Assembly: GCA_017795005.1 (NCBI GenBank)
Contig: CP051242.1
Location: forward strand, 1,822,976 to 1,886,975
Direction: 5' to 3'
Source of the DNA: Balneolaceae bacterium
GTDB taxonomy: Bacteria > Bacteroidota > Rhodothermia > Balneolales > Balneolaceae
Length of the DNA: 64,000 nt
The notes below the pieces were generated by a model. That model was not told the origin of the DNA, ran no database searches, and saw nothing but the letters and a program-made list of their open reading frames with translations. This document shows positions 7,608 to 18,292 of the stretch, in pieces. The translations under genes and the position numbers were made by a program. Position 1 is the stretch's first letter, and the number at the start of each line of letters is the position of its first letter.

Positions 7608-10289
7608 TTATTCAAAATCTTTTAATTGCTCTTTCAGCTTGGCAAGGTTTGCTTCGCCGTCCCGTTTTTTATTTCGTTCATTCTGAACAACAGCTTCGGG
7701 AGCATTATTCACAAAATTCTTATTGTTGAGTTTTCCATTGATCCCTTTCAACCATCCCTCAATCCGACTAATCTCACTGTTAATTCGCTCGATTTCTTTA
7801 TCTACATCAATCAAACCTTCGAGAGGCACATAGATCTCATTTCCATTTACAATGGCTGAGGAACAAGCTCCAGGTTTTGTGATGTTCGCAGAAATTTCAA
7901 GTGATTTTAAGGCTTGAAGCTTTGTTAAAATCCATTGATTCGCTGTAAGTTGGTCAGCAATTTCAGGGGATGTCGTTTTAATGAGTACTTCTAATTCTTC
8001 TTTAGGTGAAACTCCCATTTCCGCACGGATATTTCTGAGTGAAGAAACCATGTCCTGAATAGTAGAAAATAGATCAACATCAGACTGAACATCAAAAGAG
8101 GAATTGTATTCCGGCCATTCTGAAATAACCAGTGCCTCTTCCGGTTTACGACCCTGGATATACTGCCAGATTTCTTCTGAGATAAATGGCATAAAAGGGT
8201 GGAGGAGCTTCATCAACTGTTCGAACATACCAAGCGCTATGTTCATTTTCTCAACATCAAATTTATTACTGTAGGTATCCGGTTTAGCAAGCTCAATATA
8301 CCAGTCACAGAAATCATCCCAGATTAAAGAGTACACTTTCTTGAGGGCATCATTCAGTTTGTAGTTCTTAAAATCTTCGTCTACTTCTTTGATGGTTTGA
8401 TGAATACGAGCCATCATCCATCGATCTACTAAGTTCTCGTTGTCGATTTCAGTGGTTGGTTGATACTCAACGCCCTCTTCCATATTCATGGTCAGGAAGC
8501 GGAAGGCATTCCAGATTTTATTAGAGAACTTTTTCCCTTGTTCACAAATGGATGGATCGAAAGGAAGGTCATTCCCGGCAGGAGTCGAAAAGAGCATACC
8601 CATTCGAACGCCATCAGCCCCATATTCCGCAATCAGTTCAAGCGGATCAGGTGAGTTACCGAGCGACTTACTCATTTTTCTACCCAATTTATCCCGTACA
8701 ATACCTGTGTAATACACATTTCGGAAGGGGAGGTCTCCACGATATTCATAACCCGCGATAATCATTCTGGCCACCCAGAAAAACATAATTTCAGGGGCAG
8801 TAACTAAATCATTGGTAGGATAGTAGTAGTCAACCTCTTCTTCCGTATAGAAACCATCAAACACAGAAATCGGCCATAACCAGGATGAGAACCAGGTATC
8901 CAGTACATCTTCATCCTGTTTCAGATCAGATGCCTGTAGATTTGGATTTCCACATTTTTGCTTCGCTGCTTCTAAAGCTTCTTCAAGAGTTTTTGCAACA
9001 ACGAAATCATCATCCCCTTCACCGTAATAAAAAGCCGGTATACGATGTCCCCACCAGAGCTGTCGACTGATACACCAGTCTTTCACATTCTCCATCCAGT
9101 GGCGATAGGTATTTTTAAACTTTGCAGGATGAAATTGAATGTTGTCATTCATCACATTTTCAAGGGCGGGTTGGGCAAGCTCTTTCATACTTACCCACCA
9201 TTGAAGGGAAAGTCGGGGCTCAATAACTACATCGGTACGTTCAGAATACCCGACTTTATTCTGATAGTCTTCAATCTTAACCAGATTACCTGCTTCTTCC
9301 AGATCTTTAGCAATTTGCTTTCGAACTTCAAAACGATCCATTCCGATGTAGAGCTCACCTTCCTCACTTATCGTGCCATCTGCATTCATCATATTGATGG
9401 TATCCAGATTATGCTTCTGACCGAGTTCGTAGTCATTTACATCATGAGCCGGAGTAACTTTAAGACATCCTGTACCAAACTCCATATCCACATAATCATC
9501 CAAAATGATAGGAACTTCACGATTCACCAAAGGAACAATTACGTTCTTATCATGAAGATGAGTATTTCGCTCATCATTTGGATTAATACACACTGCAGTA
9601 TCACCAAGAATAGTCTCCGGACGTGTAGTGGCAATAGTTACAAAATCATCGGATCCAACTATCTGGTAGCGAACATGATATAATTTTGAACTTACTTCTT
9701 TGTGGATTACTTCCTCATCACTAAGAGCAGTAAGTGCAGCCGGGTCCCAGTTAATCATTCTGGCACCACGATAAATTTTTCCTTTGGAGTAAAGATCAAT
9801 GAAAGTATCGATCACACTTTCAGAATACTTCTCATCCATGGTGAAAGAAGTACGATCCCAATCGCAGCTGGCGCCTAATTTCTTGAGTTGCTCAAGAATG
9901 ATCCCGCCATGCTTATGCGTCCATTCCCAGGCATGTTCCAGAAATTTATCTCTGGATAAATCACTTTTCTTAATCCCTTCTTCGCGAAGCTTTCTAACCA
10001 CTTTTGCTTCTGTTGCTATGGATGCGTGATCGGTTCCCGGTACCCAGCAGGCGTTGAATCCCTGCATTCGGGCACGACGTGTTAATACATCCTGAATGGT
10101 GTTATTTAGCATGTGTCCCATGTGCAAAACTCCTGTAACGTTAGGAGGAGGGATCACAATTGTGAACGGTTCTTTATTATGATCTACTTCTGAATGGAAA
10201 TAATCCTGTTCCATCCAGTATGCGTACCATTTGTCCTCAACCTTGGAAGGATCGTATTGGGAGGGGATATTTTTTGTTTCTTTACTCAA
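7608..10289 (-). CDS. valS: Valyl-tRNA synthetase
   Basis: An 893-residue class Ia aminoacyl-tRNA synthetase that charges tRNA-Val. The HIGH signature is HMGH at 56-59, after PPPNVTGVL. The KMSKS loop is at 538-542. The CP1 editing domain lies between them (TTRPETILGDTAV...GTGCLKVTPAHD). The C-terminus has the anticodon-binding helical domain and a terminal coiled-coil arm (about 825-890) characteristic of ValRS. Length is normal. The start MSKETKNIPSQYDPSKVEDKW matches the family N-terminus. The DUF559 element begins just beyond its stop codon. Confidence 0.98.
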   Translation of the reverse strand: MSKETKNIPSQYDPSKVEDKWYAYWMEQDYFHSEVDHNKEPFTIVIPPPNVTGVLHMGHMLNNTIQDVLTRRARMQGFNACWVPGTDHASIATEAKVVRKLREEGIKKSDLSRDKFLEHAWEWTHKHGGIILEQLKKLGASCDWDRTSFTMDEKYSESVIDTFIDLYSKGKIYRGARMINWDPAALTALSDEEVIHKEVSSKLYHVRYQIVGSDDFVTIATTRPETILGDTAVCINPNDERNTHLHDKNVIVPLVNREVPIILDDYVDMEFGTGCLKVTPAHDVNDYELGQKHNLDTINMMNADGTISEEGELYIGMDRFEVRKQIAKDLEEAGNLVKIEDYQNKVGYSERTDVVIEPRLSLQWWVSMKELAQPALENVMNDNIQFHPAKFKNTYRHWMENVKDWCISRQLWWGHRIPAFYYGEGDDDFVVAKTLEEALEAAKQKCGNPNLQASDLKQDEDVLDTWFSSWLWPISVFDGFYTEEEVDYYYPTNDLVTAPEIMFFWVARMIIAGYEYRGDLPFRNVYYTGIVRDKLGRKMSKSLGNSPDPLELIAEYGADGVRMGMLFSTPAGNDLPFDPSICEQGKKFSNKIWNAFRFLTMNMEEGVEYQPTTEIDNENLVDRWMMARIHQTIKEVDEDFKNYKLNDALKKVYSLIWDDFCDWYIELAKPDTYSNKFDVEKMNIALGMFEQLMKLLHPFMPFISEEIWQYIQGRKPEEALVISEWPEYNSSFDVQSDVDLFSTIQDMVSSLRNIRAEMGVSPKEELEVLIKTTSPEIADQLTANQWILTKLQALKSLEISANITKPGACSSAIVNGNEIYVPLEGLIDVDKEIERINSEISRIEGWLKGINGKLNNKNFVNNAPEAVVQNERNKKRDGEANLAKLKEQLKDFE

Positions 10290-10333
10290 AACTTTTCAGG
10301 GATATAAAATATTCGATTTTAAATAAATCTGAA

Positions 10334-10390
10334 AAGGCACAGAGGGACAAAGGCACAAAGTTTATTACTCTGTGCCCCTGTGCCTTAGTC
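10334..10390. repeat. Imperfect inverted repeat (AAGGCACAG...CTGTGCCTT) between valS and rsmB
   Basis: The outer arms AAGGCACAG (10334-10342) and CTGTGCCTT (10378-10386) are perfect complements. The inner arms GGCACA-AGT and ACT-TGTGCC pair imperfectly around TTATT. It lies immediately after the rsmB stop and could end its transcript. The GGCACA/AAGG repetition resembles dispersed intergenic repeats common in Bacteroidota genomes. Confidence 0.65.
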
Positions 10391-10392
10391 CC

Positions 10393-11715
10393 TTACTTAA
10401 CTCTCTTCAGAAGAACTCCGAAGTGTCCATCACAACCATGAACATGAGGTAAAGTCTGGTATGCTTTTCCGTCTTCGATAAGTACTTCTTCAGGAACAAA
10501 ATCTTCCAATGGTTCTAACTCAAAGTTGTCATCCATTTTATCAAGAAGCTTATTAACCTGATCCATGTTCTCTTCAGGCTCGATAGAACAAGTACTGTAC
10601 ACTAAACGTCCGCCAAGTTTTACCATATTGGCAGCTTCTTCCAGTAATTGTTCCTGAAGCTCTACCGCGTTTTTAAGTCCTTCTTCATCTCTTCTCCAGC
10701 GAAGATCAGCACGTTTACTTAAAACACCTGTTCCGGTACATGGAGCATCCAGAAGTACAGCATCTGCCAGAGGGAGAGATAGTTCAAGTACATCACCACG
10801 GCGAATCTTGATATTTTCTGCATGGAAGTTCAGAGCACTTTCTGCAAGTTTTTCTAAACGATCAGCTGAAATATCTACGGCAAGAATATCAGCTTTGCCT
10901 TCAGTAAGATCAGAAATCATGATAGATTTTGTTCCCGGAGCTGCGCATAAATCGTAAATTTGCTCACCCGGCTGAGGGTCTAATACAAATGGAGCTAATC
11001 CAGCTGCAATATCCTGAACTTGACAAACCCCTTTGGCCAGCAATCCTTTTTCAATAAAAGGTTGAACAGAATCTACTTTATAGAAATTTGGTAGCCATTC
11101 ACTTTCCTCGAATTCAACACTCATTTTCTCCATTCTTTTCACAAAATTCTCAGGCTTGGTTCGAAGAGTGTTTACACGTACATAATAATTTGGGCGACTA
11201 TTATTCGCTTGCATCAACTTGAATGCTTCTCTTTCGCCAAAACGTTTGCTCCAACGAGCAACCATCCACTCCGGGTGAGAGAAGGTAGCCGCAACCAATT
11301 TAGTTCTGTCTTTAAATGCAGGCTTCGGAAGATTTTCTATATCACGTTGCAGATTACGCATAATCGCGTTTACGAGATCGCCTGTTTTTGAACCCAATTT
11401 AAATTTCGCGATTTCAACAGCTTCGTTGATAGCAGCATAATCGGGAGTGCTGTCCATAAACAACATATCGTAGATACCCAGACGAAGTATGTTCTTTAAT
11501 TCCGCCTTCATCTCTTCGATGCTAATGCTGGAATAATGATCAATCAGGAAGTCGAGATAACTTCTGCGTCGGAAAATGTTTTGAACATATTCACGAACCT
11601 GAGCTTTTTCACGGGTATCCAATTCATCCGCGATGGAAAAATCTAAATTTTGATTAAGATCAAATTCAATGAGAATGTCGATACTGGCTGAGCGTTCTGA
11701 GAATTCAGTTTCCAC
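10393..11715 (-). CDS. rsmB: 16S rRNA (cytosine-967-C5) methyltransferase
   Basis: 440 residues, RsmB/Sun family. The N-terminal ~140 residues form a NusB-like RNA-binding domain (DELDTREKAQVREYVQNI...). Next come a linker and a Rossmann SAM-dependent methyltransferase domain with QDIAAGLAPFVLDPQPGE and DLCAAPGTKS. The two cysteines of the m5C mechanism are present: C326 in DAPCTGTG and C376, the nucleophile, in YSTCSIEPEEN. It uses SAM to methylate C967 of 16S rRNA. Two stem-loop terminator-like elements lie upstream of its start. Confidence 0.95.
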   Translation of the reverse strand: METEFSERSASIDILIEFDLNQNLDFSIADELDTREKAQVREYVQNIFRRRSYLDFLIDHYSSISIEEMKAELKNILRLGIYDMLFMDSTPDYAAINEAVEIAKFKLGSKTGDLVNAIMRNLQRDIENLPKPAFKDRTKLVAATFSHPEWMVARWSKRFGEREAFKLMQANNSRPNYYVRVNTLRTKPENFVKRMEKMSVEFEESEWLPNFYKVDSVQPFIEKGLLAKGVCQVQDIAAGLAPFVLDPQPGEQIYDLCAAPGTKSIMISDLTEGKADILAVDISADRLEKLAESALNFHAENIKIRRGDVLELSLPLADAVLLDAPCTGTGVLSKRADLRWRRDEEGLKNAVELQEQLLEEAANMVKLGGRLVYSTCSIEPEENMDQVNKLLDKMDDNFELEPLEDFVPEEVLIEDGKAYQTLPHVHGCDGHFGVLLKRVK

Positions 11716-11751
11716 GGGATTCAGGATTTAAAATTTCAAGGTTATAACTAC

Positions 11752-11779
11752 AAAAAAAGGTGATTTTTTGATCACCTTT
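11752..11779 (-). terminator. Terminator-like stem-loop upstream of rsmB
   Basis: The perfect 9-bp stem AAAGGTGAT/ATCACCTTT (11756-11764 with 11771-11779) is followed on the minus strand by a T-run (A-run 11752-11758). It is 36 nt before the rsmB start. It may be a second terminator for the upstream gene or an attenuator for rsmB. Confidence 0.55.
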
Positions 11780-11792
11780 GGTAGGGTTCGGT

Positions 11793-11824
11793 TCAAAAAA
11801 ACAAGCCGATGGATTAGATCGGCT
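11793..11824 (-). terminator. Rho-independent terminator of the 7-TM protein gene
   Basis: The stem GCCGAT/ATCGGC (11823-11818 with 11810-11805), followed on the minus strand by TTGTTTTTTT, lies about 70 nt beyond the stop codon of the upstream membrane-protein gene. Confidence 0.7.
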
Positions 11825-11892
11825 CGTAAGATTACAAAGATAAAATTTTACGACGGGAGTTGCTAGTCGATAAATGCTAAAATGTGTGCTTT

Positions 11893-12612
11893 TTATGAAG
11901 TAGGAGCAACTTTACTTTTAACCTGATTTTCATGCAGGGAAAGTGAAGTGTCATTCTTTATGACGATGTATCCCCAGAAGATCAAAAGAATACCCAATAA
12001 CTCGGTCACATAAAGTACATAGGTATAGCCCATTTTTGTTGCTGTACCTCCAATGCCGGGAAGAATTCCTCCCACAGCAATGAGCACATTCCCCCAGAAA
12101 CGTCCTTTAAACTCAACAGTTTTATAATATTTGAAGGCTGAGTAAAAAGCCCCTCCGACCAGAAAGATCAGGGCATAAATGTTAACGAAAGGAGTAATAT
12201 ATCGGATGAATGTCCATTCAAGAACGTTACCATTTAGTTTGTCTGAAACAATCTCTTCGTTAAGAGGGGATAGTATCACCAGAATACTTGCGATGATAAG
12301 TACCACAACTAACACACTGGTCATTATGTTAGCTGTTCTTCTTTTAATTAAAAGATAGATGGTTCCCTGTGCCAATGGTACTCCTCCAAGAAAAGCCCCG
12401 GCGATATACCATGATTTAAATATCAGGGGACTCCAACCGTAAATAGTATGAATACTTTCAACGAGTGTACCGATGCCATAGAAAACCACACCCAAAGTCC
12501 ACCACAAAAGATAGAGGGCGTCCGGTTTTTTTCTCCAGTGATTAAAAATCACAGTAAAAAAGTAGATACAAAAGAGAGTAGTAGATATTGGTATATAAGC
12601 TACAAACGGCAT
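11893..12612 (-). CDS. Seven-transmembrane integral membrane protein, unknown function
   Basis: 239 residues dominated by about seven hydrophobic helices: roughly 5-20, 36-53, 67-88, 97-115, 136-155, 173-190 and 199-218. Conserved-looking loop features are WWTLGVVFYGIGTLVES and GGVPLAQGTIYLLIKRR. I recognise no catalytic motif. The 7-TM layout with short loops recalls sensor modules of the 7TMR kind, but there is no output domain, so a stand-alone membrane protein is all that can be said. It is monocistronic with its own terminator, divergent from atpD across 227 bp. Confidence 0.7.
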   Translation of the reverse strand: MPFVAYIPISTTLFCIYFFTVIFNHWRKKPDALYLLWWTLGVVFYGIGTLVESIHTIYGWSPLIFKSWYIAGAFLGGVPLAQGTIYLLIKRRTANIMTSVLVVVLIIASILVILSPLNEEIVSDKLNGNVLEWTFIRYITPFVNIYALIFLVGGAFYSAFKYYKTVEFKGRFWGNVLIAVGGILPGIGGTATKMGYTYVLYVTELLGILLIFWGYIVIKNDTSLSLHENQVKSKVAPTS

Positions 12613-12824
12613 ACTAATGAATAGATTTTTATCAGAAAATTAAAAAGCCTTTAATAAAAGAGAGGAATATGAAGATTATATGAAGACGAAACCAAAAGAC
12701 ACTCAGATTCATCTGTCAGATTTAAGTGATTTTGCATTGCCTCTCTTTCTATATCTCCCTATCTTTATCAGCCTTTGCAGGAGTGCAAATTACTCAAAAC
12801 GTTTTGACACCAAATTTTAAATAA

Positions 12825-14333
<1,509 letters not shown>

Positions 14334-14344
14334 GGAGTGTATAC

Positions 14345-14602
14345 ATGAGTACATTTAAAGCTCAGATATTAACACCTAACGGTTCTTTATTTGAAGGAGA
14401 TGTAACCGGAGTTCAAATGCCGGGCGTTATGGGAAGCTTCGAAGTAAAAGCGAATCACGCTCCCATTGTTTCTGCTTTGGATGAAGGAACGGTTTTAGTT
14501 CGCAAAGCAGATGGAGATGTGAACTATAATATCTCCGGTGGTTTTGTGGAAGTAGCTAAGAATAAGCTTACGCTTTTAGCGGAGTCTGTTGTAGCAGAGT
14601 AA
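14345..14602 (+). CDS. atpC: F1Fo ATP synthase subunit epsilon (short form)
   Basis: 85 residues covering only the N-terminal beta-sandwich of epsilon (FKAQILTPNGSLFEGDVTGV, then GSFEVKANHAPIVSAL). The C-terminal helical hairpin that inhibits ATP hydrolysis in ~135-residue epsilons is absent, as in many Bacteroidota. It follows atpD after 11 bp, with AAGGAGTG as ribosome-binding site. A strong terminator lies 29 bp downstream. Confidence 0.95.
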   Translation: MSTFKAQILTPNGSLFEGDVTGVQMPGVMGSFEVKANHAPIVSALDEGTVLVRKADGDVNYNISGGFVEVAKNKLTLLAESVVAE

Positions 14603-14631
14603 AACTGCTGATTCTTGTCAATAAGAAATTA

Positions 14632-14660
14632 AAGCCGATGTTAACGCATCGGCTTTTTTA
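14632..14660 (+). terminator. Rho-independent terminator of atpDC
   Basis: The 9-bp stem AAGCCGATG/CATCGGCTT (14632-14640 and 14647-14655) with loop TTAACG flows into a T-run. Confidence 0.85.
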
Positions 14661-14779
14661 TTTCGATTTCATCTCAAAATATTCCAAGTACACAATGTAT
14701 TAGTGTAACTTTAATTTAAGAAAGAGGGTAATGGGCCGAATTACATTTATTATATCCAACTTATACTAAGGATTAAAAA

Positions 14780-17110
14780 ATGAAACTCACCAATATTACA
14801 GTAAGCTCACTCTTAATTATTCTGGTATTTTCTTCAATTTCTTTTGCCTTTCAGAATCAAAGATTCTTCGAAATAGAAGATGCCATGAATGTATTAGGAT
14901 TTACAGACCGGACTCCTATTTCTATTTCTCCCGATGGGCAATATATCTCCTATCATATTAACGATTCAAAAGAGTATTTACAGAGAGATGATGCAAATGA
15001 ATATTTTGGTCCGAATGGAGCTCCCAGAGCAAGTAAAGGAGCATCTGTTTATGTAACAGAAATAAGCTCTGGAATTACTCAAAAAATTATTCCGGGAAAT
15101 ACTCCATCATGGGGAGCAAGCTGGTCTCCGGATGGTAATGATTTGGCCTTTTATTCAACAAGAGATGGAAAAGCAGGGGTATGGCTTTGGAATAAAGAAA
15201 CCGGTAAGCTTAGAAAGCTTAATAATGAAATGGTTCGTCCTTATTGGGGTTTCGAAGAAATTGTTTGGTCCCCGGACGGAACAAAAATTCTTGTAAAGTT
15301 ACTTCCTGAAGGAGTTTCATCGGAAGAATTAAAAGAGATCTATCCGGACAGAAGCAGGAGAGAGGAAGAGGAGGTAAAACAAAACGGTAAGAAAGTCTTT
15401 ACACATGGGATTGCAGAAGAAAAAAAACCGGGAAATCAACCGACAGGAAATACTTCAGGAACTGAATTAACGAACCTAAATTATGATACCCAGCCTGTTT
15501 ATGTAAACGTTCAGTTTGGAGACCTTTCTTTAATAGATTTGAATTCAGGGCAAGTAACAAGACTGGATAAAAAAATCAGAGCTCAGGAATATCGGTTTTC
15601 ACCTGATGGGGAATTTATTATTTATTCGGTACGTCAACCAAATAATGGTACAGCAACTATCTCATACATAGATTATGATATTAAAATATCTGACCTGAGT
15701 GGGAACATCAGAACCCTTGTTAAGAATACAATTCAGGAATATGGATTGGGTTTTTCATTATCACATGATGGTAAAAAGTTAGCATATACAAATGGGGATG
15801 AAGTCGAAGTATTAAATATTGAAACTGGAAAAAAAGAGTTTTCTTTTGCACAAGATGGAGTTGATCTTTCAAGAGATTACAGAGCTCCATTATGGTATGA
15901 AAATAATATTTTTGTCCCATCTGGTGGAAGTCTTTGGCAACTCTCATTAGATTCAAAAAAAATAGTCAAGCTTATTGATCCTCAGCCATATAGAGTCTTA
16001 AATATTTTAGGGCATTCCGATTTATCTTTTTTAACTAGCAGGCAAATCTATTTGGGAGGTTTAGATCCAAAAACCAAAAATATCTCAATACTAAGTGTGG
16101 ATCTGGAATCAGGTAAATACGAGAACCTGATAACCTTAAACAAAGCCTATTCAGGAGAACTGGAATACTTTTCTCTTGTAAGCAGAGATTCAAAAAAAGT
16201 ATTTCTAACACTTGAGAGTGGTGATAATCCTCCTGAAATATGGGAATTTGAAAAAAAGGCTGATAAATTGAGGAAAGTCACCAATATTAATAACTCTTTT
16301 GAAGGAATTAAATTTGGGGAATCAAAACTAATCTCCTGGACTATGCCTGATGGCAGAGAACTACAAGGTGCATTGATGCTTCCTTCAGATTACGAAATAG
16401 GCAAGCGTTACCCATTGTTGATTAAAGTATATGCTGGGGATAATTATTCGGGGTTGGTAAATAGGTTCGGATTTCAGGGTGGATATTATAACATGCAAAA
16501 ATTTGCTAGTCGCGGATATGCTGTTTTACTTCCTGATGCTCCTTTTGATATCGAAAATCCTATGAAAAGTATTGCCGAAGTTGTAAGTAAGGCTGCGGAT
16601 GCTGCGATTAATTATGGAGTTGCAGATCCGAAAAAAATAGCACTTTTTGGGCATAGTTTTGGGGGCTATACAGTACTTGCTGCAGCTGTCGAATCTGACA
16701 GGTATGCAGCAGTTGTCAGTAGTGCTGGCTTTAGTAATTTATTCAATAGATATGTTGCAATGAGAGAGAGTGGTGAACTTCCATTTGTACAATGGTCTGA
16801 GAGAATCCAGTTGAAAATGAAAACGCATCCATGGGAAAGAAAGGATCATTACTTCAATAATTCTCCATTCTTTTATCTGGATAGAGTTACGAGTCCTGTG
16901 TTACTTTTACATGGAGGAGCAGACCCTACTGTTTTCCCAATTAGAGCTGAGGAAACTTTTGCTGCATTAAAGCGACTTAACAAACCTGTAAAAATGGTTG
17001 TTTATGAAGGGGAAGGACACGCACCAAGTATTTTCAAAAGAGAAAATGCCTTAGATTATCATGATCAGATTCTGGATTGGCTTCAGAAATATACACCCCC
17101 AAATAATTAA
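14780..17110 (+). CDS. Secreted S9-family prolyl oligopeptidase/acylaminoacyl-peptidase-like
   Basis: 776 residues with a signal peptide (LLIILVFSSISFAF, cleavage near residue 24). Residues ~45-480 form a beta-propeller-like region with repeated SPDG motifs (SISPDGQYISY, WSPDGNDLAFYS, WSPDGTKILV, FSPDGEFIIY). A C-terminal alpha/beta-hydrolase domain follows. The serine protease triad is visible: S626 in GHSFGGY, D715 in HGGADPTVF and H747 in GEGHAP. It should cleave small peptides in the periplasm or outside the cell. It is monocistronic and more AT-rich than its neighbours. The start is an ATG with AAGGATT upstream. Confidence 0.92.
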   Translation: MKLTNITVSSLLIILVFSSISFAFQNQRFFEIEDAMNVLGFTDRTPISISPDGQYISYHINDSKEYLQRDDANEYFGPNGAPRASKGASVYVTEISSGITQKIIPGNTPSWGASWSPDGNDLAFYSTRDGKAGVWLWNKETGKLRKLNNEMVRPYWGFEEIVWSPDGTKILVKLLPEGVSSEELKEIYPDRSRREEEEVKQNGKKVFTHGIAEEKKPGNQPTGNTSGTELTNLNYDTQPVYVNVQFGDLSLIDLNSGQVTRLDKKIRAQEYRFSPDGEFIIYSVRQPNNGTATISYIDYDIKISDLSGNIRTLVKNTIQEYGLGFSLSHDGKKLAYTNGDEVEVLNIETGKKEFSFAQDGVDLSRDYRAPLWYENNIFVPSGGSLWQLSLDSKKIVKLIDPQPYRVLNILGHSDLSFLTSRQIYLGGLDPKTKNISILSVDLESGKYENLITLNKAYSGELEYFSLVSRDSKKVFLTLESGDNPPEIWEFEKKADKLRKVTNINNSFEGIKFGESKLISWTMPDGRELQGALMLPSDYEIGKRYPLLIKVYAGDNYSGLVNRFGFQGGYYNMQKFASRGYAVLLPDAPFDIENPMKSIAEVVSKAADAAINYGVADPKKIALFGHSFGGYTVLAAAVESDRYAAVVSSAGFSNLFNRYVAMRESGELPFVQWSERIQLKMKTHPWERKDHYFNNSPFFYLDRVTSPVLLLHGGADPTVFPIRAEETFAALKRLNKPVKMVVYEGEGHAPSIFKRENALDYHDQILDWLQKYTPPNN

Positions 17111-17123
17111 AGGATTCCAGGTA

Positions 17124-17331
17124 TTGAAAGTGAGAATTGTTTTAGTATTAAGTATGGTATTTTTTTTGTGTAGATAGTCAGGATGCCTTTATTAATGAAT
17201 TACTTTTTCTGGAAGGAGAGTTAATAGATGATCAGCGTTGGAGAGGATCATGGACCTGTTATCCTTTTTATACCAGAGGAGATTCAAGCGAAATAATAAA
17301 AGGTTTTTGGAATATGTATGAAGTTGAATGA
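17124..17331 (+). pseudogene. Frameshifted mini-gene, secreted small protein remnant (T8 tract)
   Basis: A frame starting at TTG 17124 or GTG 17130 encodes a hydrophobic signal-like segment (RIVLVLSMVFF). It hits a stop just after a run of eight T (17160-17167). In the next frame a coherent 54-residue stretch follows (SQDAFINELLFLEGELIDDQ ... GFWNMYEVE) and ends at TGA 17329-17331. Removing one T would join them into a ~66-residue secreted protein. It could be a decayed gene, a slippage-expressed gene or a phase-variable one. No family recognised. Confidence 0.4.
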
Positions 17332-17370
17332 TTCAATACTGAATCAAATTTATAATACATAGAAAACAAG

Positions 17371-18282
17371 TTATTCTATTATTCCATCTAACCAGTGAAT
17401 TATATTTAAAAGCAGCTGATAATTTTGCAAAGCAACCTCATTATTCATTCCTACTTTTCGTTGTTGTGCTCCTGAAAGCTGGGCACTGAACATGGCGGCT
17501 TCGCCAAATATGACTACTCTTCCGGAACCATGCTTTTTAAATGCCCCCTGGTACATTCCATCGACTTCTTCTCGAGGAGTTCGATCATTGAATGCCCATG
17601 CCGTATCGGGTAACAGATTGATAAAGTTATCTCCGAATGTAAGTATTGGAGTGGCATCTTCAGGGATATCGAAAGCCTGCCCTGTAAAAGTGGCTATATC
17701 AGTAACTTTCTCAGATTCATTTCTACCCAAAGTAATTTTATTTTCGAAAAGGGTGCTACCGGTTAGGCTGAAGTATCCCGTACCTCTCGTTTCGTAGTTT
17801 ATTACAAAGCCATTCGTAAATATAAACCCAAAAACCTCTGCAAGATCAGAAGCAGCTCCCGCCATGGGCATATGATCTGCAATCAGAAATAAACTTCCTC
17901 CTTCAGATACCCAATGTTCAACAACTTCAATTTCTTCATCGGTAAATGCTGAAGGGTTAGGAAGAACCCAGTTTCCGACATTTGTTTCGTTTAAGGCATT
18001 AGAAATGACGAGAATCTTTCCTTCAGACAATCGGTTGAATTCAAATTTTCCATCATATGATTCAACATTATATCCATCTCTTTCAAGCAGTTTTGCAAAA
18101 GCTTTGTAACGTCCTTCTTTGGTATGGAAGTTAAAATGACCTTCATCTATAAATATGACCGGACCTTGATTTATTTCATATACAGGGCTTTCAATAGGAG
18201 GATTGTAGGTAGTATCAGCAACTTGTTGAGCTGATATAAACCCTGGAATAAACAGTATTATTAAAAAGAGTGTTGTTTTCAT
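17371..18282 (-). CDS. Secreted DUF4350/ThuA-like (class I amidotransferase-like fold) protein
   Basis: 303 residues with a Sec signal peptide (MKTTLFLIILFIPGFISAQ). The mature part starts with VIFIDEGHFNFHTKEGRYKAFAKLL and YNVESYDGKF, then EGKILVISNAL and EEIEVVEHWVSEGGSLFLIADHMP. This is the beta-strand/helix order of the DUF4350 or ThuA-like glutamine-amidotransferase fold found in many secreted Bacteroidota proteins. A late GSGRVVIFGEAAMFSAQ completes the pattern. No catalytic Cys is seen, so it is probably non-enzymatic or carbohydrate-related. It lies 10 bp downstream of the SUMF1-like gene on the same strand, and the two are probably co-transcribed and exported together. Confidence 0.65.
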   Translation of the reverse strand: MKTTLFLIILFIPGFISAQQVADTTYNPPIESPVYEINQGPVIFIDEGHFNFHTKEGRYKAFAKLLERDGYNVESYDGKFEFNRLSEGKILVISNALNETNVGNWVLPNPSAFTDEEIEVVEHWVSEGGSLFLIADHMPMAGAASDLAEVFGFIFTNGFVINYETRGTGYFSLTGSTLFENKITLGRNESEKVTDIATFTGQAFDIPEDATPILTFGDNFINLLPDTAWAFNDRTPREEVDGMYQGAFKKHGSGRVVIFGEAAMFSAQLSGAQQRKVGMNNEVALQNYQLLLNIIHWLDGIIE

Positions 18283-18292
18283 TCGGTTCCTC

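Noticed and set aside
9045-9683. 212-codon plus-strand frame
   Set aside because: It lies wholly antisense to the conserved valS editing region and has no protein-like features of its own.
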